Below are positions 1 to 5,336 of a DNA stretch of 7,502 nt, piece by piece (position 1 is the first letter of the stretch; the number at the start of each line of letters is the position of its first letter). A program made the position numbers and the translations under genes. The notes under the pieces were generated by a model that searched no databases, was not told the origin of the DNA, and saw nothing but the letters and a program-made list of their open reading frames with translations. This DNA is from an uncultured Eubacteriales bacterium (GTDB lineage: Bacteria; Bacillota; Clostridia; Monoglobales; Monoglobaceae), in contig CAJLFL010000090.1 of assembly GCA_905205855.1 (NCBI GenBank), forward strand, positions 1 through 7,502, written 5' to 3'.

Positions 1-741
1 GTATGGAATTATAAAAGAAATAATGAGTATTATGAAATCCATACAGAGATTATTCCGGATGACATTAAGGAATGTTTGGTATGGCAGTCATATTTTAAAG
101 CAATGTGGGATAATGCAGAGCTATACCTTAAAAATGAGTACAGACTGAAAAAAGAGTTTCATTTTGTTTTTTTGATTGCTCATATAGCAAAGCATATGTA
201 CTGCCGCGGTGCAGGAATAAGAATGTATCTTGATCTTGCATTTATATTTAAAAACACTGATTGTAGTATAAAATGGGATGTTGTTTTAAAAGAGTTAAAA
301 AAGCTTAAGCTTGATAAGTTCTTTTATGTTGTGGCAAATAGTGTTAAAGCTTGGTTTGGCATTAGTCTGCCGTTTAAAACCCCAAATGTAGAAACAGGTG
401 TTTTGGACAGTTTTTATGAGTTTACAATGAAAGCCGGAGTATTCGGGAAAGAAGGAGTAAGCTCAGAAATGGCAATAATGAAACAGGTGGAAAAAGAAAA
501 CTCGCGTGCAATAAAAATAAAGTCGATAGCACAGATTTTATTTCCGCCAAAGGCGCAGCTGGAGAGCAAGTACACATATATAAAAGACAAACCATACTTA
601 ATCCCTGCCGCATGGATACATAGGATAATATCAAATATAAGAAAAGTAAGAGAGAAAACATCTGAGATTAAAGATGTTGTTTCCATGAATGATGAAGATA
701 TAAGAGAATTAAATGTTTTATACAAAAATATAGGGTTATAA
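1..741 (+). CDS. Nucleotidyltransferase-family protein (NTP_transf_5 type), 5' partial
   Basis: The frame is open from base 1 to the TAA at 739-741, giving 246 codons, so the true start lies upstream of the window. An internal TTG at 76 has no ribosome binding site and falls inside conserved sequence, so it is not the start. The visible part matches the C-terminal half of the next gene. The E-x-H element (codons 12-14, EIH) corresponds to E162-L-H164 there, and HIAKHMY (codons 61-67) followed by GAGIR corresponds to HAAKHY...GFGIR. Near the C-terminus, an ILFPP segment is followed by SKY and a run ending LIPAAWIHRI, typical of the uncharacterised nucleotidyltransferase family PF14907. The catalytic GDxD part would be upstream and cannot be checked. 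Family members often sit in polysaccharide or peptide-modification loci, but the substrate is unknown. The stop lies 10 bases before the next start, suggesting one operon. Confidence 0.8.
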   Translation, partial: VWNYKRNNEYYEIHTEIIPDDIKECLVWQSYFKAMWDNAELYLKNEYRLKKEFHFVFLIAHIAKHMYCRGAGIRMYLDLAFIFKNTDCSIKWDVVLKELKKLKLDKFFYVVANSVKAWFGISLPFKTPNVETGVLDSFYEFTMKAGVFGKEGVSSEMAIMKQVEKENSRAIKIKSIAQILFPPKAQLESKYTYIKDKPYLIPAAWIHRIISNIRKVREKTSEIKDVVSMNDEDIRELNVLYKNIGL

Positions 742-751
742 GGTGTACGTT

Positions 752-1717
752 ATGAGGCGTGAGGGATTGCAGACCGTAGAGCTTGCCGCGGCAGTTCTGG
801 CAGGCAAACAGCTGAATAAAGATGAATACAGCGAAACCGATTGGGAGTATTTATATAAGTTTTCATGCTTTCACGGAGTTTCCGGTTTGGTTGCTTACGC
901 CTTGAATGATTTTAAGAATATTCCGCAGAATGTGATTCACGCCTTTGAAAATGACCAAAACTGGATTATTTACCGTGATGCAAGACAAACCGCTGTGATA
1001 ACAAAGCTTTTAAACGAATTTGAAAATAATCATTTTTCGGCAATGCCGCTTAAAGGATATTGGATTAAGCCGCTTTATCCGATGCCGGAGCTTAGAAGCA
1101 TGGGAGATATTGATATTTTGATAAAGCGGGAGGAATACTCTGAGATTAACAAAGTGCTTATGGACGGTGGCTGTAAGTATATTCAGGAAAGTGCACATGA
1201 GTATATATATACGCATCCTGCGGGAATAAAAATTGAACTTCATAAATCACTTGTTCCGTCATACAACACGGAGTTATATAATTATTACGGTGACGGATGG
1301 AGATTTGCGGTCAGAGAGAGAGGCTGTGAATATATATATAAAATGACGGATAGGGATTTTTATGTATATATAGTTGGTCATGCCGCAAAACACTATTTGA
1401 ACGCGGGTTTTGGAATAAGACAGGTTGCGGATTTGTTTGTAATGAAGAATAAAATTAAGTTCAGTGAAGCTGATTTGGAATATATAAATGTTCAGCTTGA
1501 AAAGCTTGGACTTGCGGTTTTTTACAAAAAACTGTCTGTGCTTGCAGAAAAATGGTTTGATATGAAAGAACTGTCTGAGGATGTATCGGAAATGGAGGAA
1601 TATATACTGAAAAGCGGCGTTTACGGAGCAGAAGAACATAAACGGATTTCCGAGATTTACCGAGCTTCTGCCGACTGCAGTTATACAAAGGCAAAATATA
1701 AAATTGTTTTTTCCTAA
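752..1717 (+). CDS. Nucleotidyltransferase-family protein (NTP_transf_5 type), frame broken near the 3' end
   Basis: This is a paralogue of the preceding gene and shows the N-terminal half of the family. MPLKG (K101, G102) and R115-S-M-G118-D119-I-D121 form the nucleotidyltransferase-fold signature, with D119 and D121 as the likely metal ligands. E162 in KIELH is a candidate third acidic residue. The conserved HAAKH (210-214) and GFGIR (219-223) follow. I chose ATG 752 because AAGG at 740-743 lies 8 bases upstream; an in-frame GTG at 743 overlaps that site. The frame ends at TAA 1715-1717 just after KIVFS, whereas the paralogue continues for about 70 residues. The missing tail is encoded immediately downstream in the +1 frame (1713-1919). 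Joined, the protein would be about 388 residues, a normal family length. The membership is secure. The substrate is unknown, and activity without the tail is uncertain because all visible catalytic residues are retained. Confidence 0.82.
   Translation: MRREGLQTVELAAAVLAGKQLNKDEYSETDWEYLYKFSCFHGVSGLVAYALNDFKNIPQNVIHAFENDQNWIIYRDARQTAVITKLLNEFENNHFSAMPLKGYWIKPLYPMPELRSMGDIDILIKREEYSEINKVLMDGGCKYIQESAHEYIYTHPAGIKIELHKSLVPSYNTELYNYYGDGWRFAVRERGCEYIYKMTDRDFYVYIVGHAAKHYLNAGFGIRQVADLFVMKNKIKFSEADLEYINVQLEKLGLAVFYKKLSVLAEKWFDMKELSEDVSEMEEYILKSGVYGAEEHKRISEIYRASADCSYTKAKYKIVFS
1707..1712 (+). repeat. T6 homopolymer at the frameshift point
   Basis: Six consecutive T residues lie exactly where homology jumps from frame 2 to frame 3. 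A T5 tract would fuse 752-1711 to 1713-1919 without gaining or losing a residue relative to the upstream paralogue. The tract is short for a classical phase-variable tract. Confidence 0.7.
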
Positions 1718-1919
1718 ATTAAAGAATATGAAAAGCAAATATCCGAGGCTTGAAAGTCACAGACTGTTATATCCGTGGTATGCGGCAAAGCGATTATTGT
1801 CTATAGTTTTTATTAAAAAAGAGAAGTTGTCGGCTGTTTCCGATAGATTAGTATCGGATTCTGAGGTGGAGAAGTATGCAAGCCACTGGGAAAGTCTTGG
1901 AATAAAAAAGACACTGTAA
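1713..1919 (+). pseudogene. Displaced C-terminal tail of the second nucleotidyltransferase-family gene
   Basis: These 68 codons plus stop complete the preceding gene if one T is removed from the T6 run at 1707-1712. The joined sequence reads IVFPKLKNMKSKYPR, the same length as ILFPPKAQLESKYTY in the upstream paralogue. It then continues RLLYPWYAAKRLL, matching YLIPAAWIHRII. The family commonly has FP...M...YP...LLP..W here, so the match goes beyond the single paralogue. An independent gene is unlikely: TTG 1704 and ATG 1728 are in frame, but neither has a Shine-Dalgarno. The downstream capF ribosome binding site begins 4 bases after the stop. The cause could be a sequencing or assembly error, a real inactivating mutation, or slippage; the sequence alone cannot decide. 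Confidence 0.75.
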
Positions 1920-1923
1920 AATC

Positions 1924-1928
1924 GGAGG
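1924..1928 (+). promoter_or_regulatory. Ribosome binding site that fixes the capF start
   Basis: GGAGG abuts ATG 1929 directly but is 6 bases from the in-frame ATG 1935. Normal spacing therefore selects 1935, giving a protein that begins MKILITGANGFVG, as expected for a Rossmann-fold enzyme. Confidence 0.75.
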
Positions 1929-1934
1929 ATGAAT

Positions 1935-3083
1935 ATGAAGATACTGATTACGGGTGCAAATGGGTTTGTAGGTAAGAATCTTGTAGCTCAGCTTGAAAAC
2001 ATAAAACTGGGAAAGGCAAGAAACTATGATTTGTCAAATGATCTGACAATTTATAAATATGATATTGACACTCCGCCTGAACTTTTGGACGTATATACAA
2101 AAGACTGCGATTTTGTATTTCATCTTGCAGGTGTAAACCGTCCAAAGGATGAAAAGGAGTTTATGGAGGGGAATTTTGGATTTACCTCTGTATTGCTGGA
2201 TAAATTAAAGGAAAGCAATAATAAAGCTCCGGTGCTTATAACTTCATCTATACAGGCTGCGCTTGATAATCCGTACGGAAGGTCAAAAAAAGCCGGCGAA
2301 GATTTGATGTTTGAATACGGAAAGAGCAACAATGTCAAGGTGCTTGTATACAGATTGCCGAATGTGTTCGGCAAATGGTGCAGACCAAATTATAACAGCG
2401 CTGTTGCAACGTTCTGCAATAATATAGCCAATGATTTGGATATAACAGTAAATGATCCTGAGGTTGTGATGAATCTTGTTTACATAGATGATGTGGTTGA
2501 TGAATTTATCGCAGCATTGATGGGAAACGAAAACAAAGACGGCGAATACTGCGGTATACCGATTGTGCATACGATAAAGCTTGGCGAGATTGTCGACTTA
2601 CTTTATGGGTTTAAGGCTCAGCCGGAAAAGCTTGTTATGCCGGAAATCCCGGAAAACTCGTTTACCAAGAAGCTGTATTCAACGTATCTTTCGTATCTGC
2701 CAAAGGAAAAGGTGTGCTTTCCCTTGAAAATGAACAGGGATGACCGCGGCTCGTTTACAGAGCTTTTGAAAACAGAAAAGTGCGGACAGATAAGCGTCAA
2801 TATTTCAAAACCCGGAATTACAAAGGGACAGCACTGGCACAATACAAAATGGGAGTTCTTTATAGTGGTATCCGGACACGGACTTATACAGGAAAGAAAA
2901 ATAGGTACTGATGAGGTGCTTGAATTTGAGGTAAGCGGCGATGAGATTAAAGCGATTCATATGCTGCCCGGATATACGCATAATATAATAAATTTAAGTA
3001 AGACAGAAGATCTTGTTACGGTAATGTGGGCAAATGAACAATTTGATCCGTCAAAGCCGGATACATATTTTGAAGAAGTCTGA
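1935..3083 (+). CDS. capF: UDP-2-acetamido-2,6-dideoxy-hexulose reductase, CapF/WbjC/FnlB type
   Basis: This 382-residue cytoplasmic enzyme has two domains. The N-terminal part is a short-chain dehydrogenase-like Rossmann domain: TGANGFVG (6-13) binds the nucleotide, Ser104/Ser105 follow a strand, and Y114-G-R-S-K118 is the YxxxK catalytic pair. The C-terminal part, from about residue 265, is a cupin. It has H300-W-H302, E307 and H349 (YTHN), the kind of residues that bind metal in the CapF cupin. In the CapE-CapF-CapG pathway, this enzyme reduces the 4-keto sugar produced by CapE to UDP-2-acetamido-2,6-dideoxy-L-talose, and the cupin contributes to isomer handling. The two-domain order and the adjacency to a capG-type gene are what identify it among NAD-dependent epimerases. 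It lies 15 bases after the broken nucleotidyltransferase gene and 13 bases before capG. No capE is present in this window. Use of NADPH rather than NADH is family knowledge, not visible here. Confidence 0.88.
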   Translation: MKILITGANGFVGKNLVAQLENIKLGKARNYDLSNDLTIYKYDIDTPPELLDVYTKDCDFVFHLAGVNRPKDEKEFMEGNFGFTSVLLDKLKESNNKAPVLITSSIQAALDNPYGRSKKAGEDLMFEYGKSNNVKVLVYRLPNVFGKWCRPNYNSAVATFCNNIANDLDITVNDPEVVMNLVYIDDVVDEFIAALMGNENKDGEYCGIPIVHTIKLGEIVDLLYGFKAQPEKLVMPEIPENSFTKKLYSTYLSYLPKEKVCFPLKMNRDDRGSFTELLKTEKCGQISVNISKPGITKGQHWHNTKWEFFIVVSGHGLIQERKIGTDEVLEFEVSGDEIKAIHMLPGYTHNIINLSKTEDLVTVMWANEQFDPSKPDTYFEEV

Positions 3084-3089
3084 AAGGAG
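3083..3089 (+). promoter_or_regulatory. Ribosome binding site that fixes the capG start
   Basis: AAAGGAG overlaps the last base of the capF stop codon and lies 7 bases upstream of ATG 3097. An in-frame ATG at 3034 lies inside capF and has no such site; it would add 21 residues unlike the family. Confidence 0.8.
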
Positions 3090-3096
3090 ATTAAGA

Positions 3097-4239
3097 ATGA
3101 ATAAGCTTAAACTTATGACAATAGTCGGCACTCGCCCGGAAATAATACGTCTGTCTGCCGTTATAAAAAAGTGCGATAAGTATTTTGATCAGATTCTTGT
3201 CCATACGGGACAAAACTATGATTATGAACTAAACCAGGTGTTCTTTGACGATTTGGGGTTAAGAGCGCCGGATTTCTATCTCAATGCGGTAGGAAGTGAC
3301 TTGGGTGAAACGGTCGGCAATATTATTGCAAAATCATACCGCCTTATGACAGAGCAGAACCCGGATGCGCTGTTGATTCTTGGTGATACAAACTCCTGCC
3401 TGTCGGCAATTTCGGCAAAGAGACTGCATATTCCTATATTTCACATGGAGGCGGGAAACCGCTGTAAAGATGAATGTTTGCCTGAGGAAACAAACCGCAG
3501 AATAGTTGACATAATTTCAGATGTCAATCTTGCGTATTCCGAGCACGCAAGACGCTATCTTGCCGAATGCGGATTGCCTAAGGAACGTACATATGTAACA
3601 GGCTCACCTATGGCGGAGGTATTACATTCAAATTTTGACAAAATAAGAGAGAGCGATGTGCTTGGCAGACTTGGGCTTGAAAAGGGCAAATATATTTTAC
3701 TTTCTGCCCACAGAGAGGAAAATATTGATACGGAATCAAATTTCTTTAATCTTATGAATGCTGTAAATGCTATGGCAGAAAAGTACGATATGCCGATATT
3801 GTACTCGTGCCATCCAAGAAGCAAAAAGTTTATAGAGCAGCGTCATTTTGTGTTTGATAAGAGAGTAATACAAAACAAACCGTTAGGCTTTCACGATTAC
3901 AATCACTTGCAGATGAACGCCTTTGCAGTTGTGTCCGACAGCGGAACCCTGCCTGAGGAGAGCAGTTTTTTCCTGTCTGTGGGAAACCCATTCCCGGCGA
4001 TTTGTATACGCACAAGTACAGAACGCCCGGAGGCATTGGATAAGGGAAACTTTATTCTTGCGGGAATAACCAAAGAACAGGTGCTGCAGGCTGTCGATAC
4101 AGCTGTGGAAATGAACAAAAACGGTGATTACGGAATACCAGTTCCCGATTATGCGGAAGAAAATGTATCAACAAAGGTAGTAAAGATTATTCAGTCATAC
4201 ACCGGAGTTGTAAATAAAATGGTATGGAGAAAGTATTAA
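3097..4239 (+). CDS. capG: UDP-N-acetylglucosamine 2-epimerase family enzyme, CapG/WbjD/FnlC type
   Basis: This 380-residue protein has the two-domain GT-B-like fold of non-hydrolysing 2-epimerases. The family residues are visible in order: VGTRPE (10-15), HTGQNYD, LGDTN with D97, H116-M-E118-A-G-N-R122, PEETNRR, GSPM, AHREEN with H205 and R206, and S280-D-S-G-T284 followed by E287-E288. The SDSGT...EE form and the pairing with capF favour the FucNAc branch over WecB/MnaA, where SDSGG is usual. The expected reaction is 2-epimerisation of UDP-2-acetamido-2,6-dideoxy-L-talose to UDP-N-acetyl-L-fucosamine, an activated sugar for capsule, O-antigen-like or wall glycans. Start ATG 3097 has AAAGGAG 7 bases upstream and gives the normal family length. 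The stop lies one base before the next gene. An alternative is a related 2-epimerase acting on another 6-deoxy-HexNAc nucleotide; I consider this less likely given the neighbour. Confidence 0.88.
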   Translation: MNKLKLMTIVGTRPEIIRLSAVIKKCDKYFDQILVHTGQNYDYELNQVFFDDLGLRAPDFYLNAVGSDLGETVGNIIAKSYRLMTEQNPDALLILGDTNSCLSAISAKRLHIPIFHMEAGNRCKDECLPEETNRRIVDIISDVNLAYSEHARRYLAECGLPKERTYVTGSPMAEVLHSNFDKIRESDVLGRLGLEKGKYILLSAHREENIDTESNFFNLMNAVNAMAEKYDMPILYSCHPRSKKFIEQRHFVFDKRVIQNKPLGFHDYNHLQMNAFAVVSDSGTLPEESSFFLSVGNPFPAICIRTSTERPEALDKGNFILAGITKEQVLQAVDTAVEMNKNGDYGIPVPDYAEENVSTKVVKIIQSYTGVVNKMVWRKY

Positions 4240-4240
4240 A

Positions 4241-5128
4241 ATGAGCAGTACGGAAAAAACAGCGCTTATTATGGAGGGCGGCGCAATGCGCGGAATGTTT
4301 ACAGCCGGAGTAACGGATGTTATGATGGAAAACGATATTACGTTTGACGGCGCTGCCGGTACTTCTGCCGGCGCAGCATACGGCTGTAACTTTAAATCGC
4401 ATCAGATTGGGCGCGTTATAAGATATCATAAAAAATACTGCCGTGACCGCAGATTTGCAAGCTTGTGGTCGCTGTTTAAAACCGGTGATTTGTTTGGAGC
4501 GGACTTTTGTTATTATGAGATTCCGGATAAGCTTGATAAATTCGACAGAGAAACCTTTAAGAATTCGCCTATGGAGTTTTATGTTACATGCACCGATATA
4601 GTAACAGGCAAGCCTGTGTATCACAGATGCGACAATGCGGATAAAAACGATATAGAATGGATGCGTGCTTCGGCATCTATACCCATGGCAGCGGAAATAG
4701 TCAAAATTGACGGAAAGCTTTTGCTTGACGGAGGAATGACAGATTCAATCCCTGTGAGGTTTATGAAGAATCTTGGATATGACAAGAGTGTTGTAATATT
4801 AACTCAGCCTTTTGGGTATATAAAAAAGAAGAATAATATGATACCGCTTCTTAAAATCAAGTACAAGGAGTATCCGAATCTTATAAAGGCGCTGAAAAAC
4901 AGACATATAATGTATAATGAAACCTTAAAATATATAGAGGAACAGGAAAAAGCAGGAAGACTGCTTGCGATACGTCCGCCCGAAGCATTGGAAATAAAGC
5001 ATGTAAGCCATAAGCCTGAGGAACTTGAGAGAGTATATCAAATCGGAAGAAAGGTTTGTGCAGAAAATTTGCAGAGAATTAAGGACTTTTTAATTACAGA
5101 GCATACCGGACCTAAACTGATGAAATAG
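4241..5128 (+). CDS. Patatin-like phospholipase / acyl hydrolase (YjjU-like)
   Basis: This 295-residue serine hydrolase of the patatin family has all its key elements. The oxyanion-hole loop is EGGAMRG (12-18), the nucleophile elbow is G40-T-S42-A-G44, and the catalytic Asp lies in D163-G-G165, giving a Ser42/Asp163 dyad. The AMRGMFTAGV loop, the long S-H-Q-I-G-R stretch after the nucleophile and the overall length resemble bacterial YjjU-type proteins more than RssA. There is no signal peptide or membrane helix, so it is probably cytoplasmic or peripheral to the membrane. Such enzymes cleave acyl esters of lipids, but the physiological substrate is unknown. ATG 4241 follows the capG stop after one base, with GGAGA at 4226-4230 inside capG as a ribosome binding site, so the two are probably translationally linked. 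This placement suggests, but does not prove, a role connected to lipid-linked glycan. Confidence 0.85.
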   Translation: MSSTEKTALIMEGGAMRGMFTAGVTDVMMENDITFDGAAGTSAGAAYGCNFKSHQIGRVIRYHKKYCRDRRFASLWSLFKTGDLFGADFCYYEIPDKLDKFDRETFKNSPMEFYVTCTDIVTGKPVYHRCDNADKNDIEWMRASASIPMAAEIVKIDGKLLLDGGMTDSIPVRFMKNLGYDKSVVILTQPFGYIKKKNNMIPLLKIKYKEYPNLIKALKNRHIMYNETLKYIEEQEKAGRLLAIRPPEALEIKHVSHKPEELERVYQIGRKVCAENLQRIKDFLITEHTGPKLMK

Positions 5129-5164
5129 CGCTGTTAAAAAAAGGTTAAACTTTGATTGTTTTTC

Positions 5165-5193
5165 TTGACACAAGGAAAAAAATGTGTTAAAAT
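5165..5193 (+). promoter_or_regulatory. Sigma-A promoter for the liv operon
   Basis: The -35 box TTGACA (5165-5170) is a perfect consensus match. It is followed by an exact 17-base spacer and the -10 box TAAAAT (5188-5193), one mismatch from TATAAT. A TG at 5185-5186 with one base before the -10 makes it an extended -10. Transcription would start near 5200, about 137 bases upstream of the lipoprotein start. The spacing and position make this one of the clearest regulatory signals in the window. Confidence 0.82.
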
Positions 5194-5258
5194 GTTTAAT
5201 CATGTTTAAGGCAAGTAAAGCTCAGCTGCTTTATATACCCTGCATAAAATATATGTTT

Positions 5259-5308
5259 CATACGGCTTGAATTTAATTAAATCTGTATTTTTGCCATACG
5301 GCTGAAAT
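5259..5308 (+). repeat. Paired CATACGGC elements in the leader of the binding-protein gene
   Basis: CATACGGCTTGAA at 5259-5271 and CATACGGCTGAAA at 5295-5307 are near-identical and start 36 bases apart. Between them lies a perfect 12-base palindrome, ATTTAATTAAAT (5271-5282). They sit downstream of the predicted start of transcription, so they could be operator half-sites or RNA elements. The function is unknown. Confidence 0.4.
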
Positions 5309-5320
5309 AAAAAATATTAA

Positions 5321-5328
5321 GAGAGAGG
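5321..5328 (+). promoter_or_regulatory. Ribosome binding site choosing between two ATGs
   Basis: GAGAGAGG precedes two nearby ATGs. ATG 5333, at 4 bases, opens a 6-codon dead-end frame. ATG 5337, at 8 bases, opens the lipoprotein. Normal spacing and the coding content select 5337. Confidence 0.7.
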
Positions 5329-5336
5329 TTTTATGT

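Larger units (their letters stand above)
5129..5336 (+). other. Intergenic region between the polysaccharide block and the liv operon
   Basis: These 208 bases hold no convincing gene. They contain a sigma-A-type promoter (5165-5193) and then a leader of about 137 bases. The leader has a small TAAAGC/GCTTTA hairpin (5216-5221 with 5228-5233), a 12-base palindrome (5271-5282) and a repeated CATACGGC element. I see no GC-rich hairpin followed by a T run that would end the upstream operon before the promoter, so read-through is possible. Confidence 0.6.

Noticed and set aside
76..741. TTG at 76 as the start of the first gene
   Set aside because: The frame is open from base 1, the upstream codons carry family-like sequence (EIH...P), and there is no ribosome binding site before 76.
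1330..1342. AT-dinucleotide runs (also near 1202-1211 and 1365-1372) as regulatory or phase-variable repeats
   Set aside because: They encode alternating Tyr-Ile in frame and are short; any 2-base change would shift the frame within a conserved region.
1274..1738. Minus-strand open frames across the second nucleotidyltransferase gene
   Set aside because: They are rich in Phe, Ile and Tyr, as expected from the complement of AT-rich coding sequence, with no start signals or recognisable domain.
3034..3096. In-frame ATG 3034 as the capG start
   Set aside because: It would overlap capF by 50 bases with 21 non-family residues, whereas ATG 3097 has AAAGGAG at correct spacing.
5129..5164. Rho-independent terminator after the patatin gene
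   Set aside because: The stretch has A and T runs but no GC-rich stem of useful length preceding a T tract.
5155..5171. Possible CodY box overlapping the -35 region
   Set aside because: By eye only about 8 of 15 positions fit the AATTTTCWGAAAATT consensus, which is not above chance in AT-rich DNA.
5202..5270. A 22-codon frame (MFKASKAQLLYIPCIKYMFHTA) in the liv leader, as an attenuator leader peptide
   Set aside because: It starts almost at the predicted transcription start with no Shine-Dalgarno, is not rich enough in Leu/Ile/Val runs, and no terminator/antiterminator pair follows.
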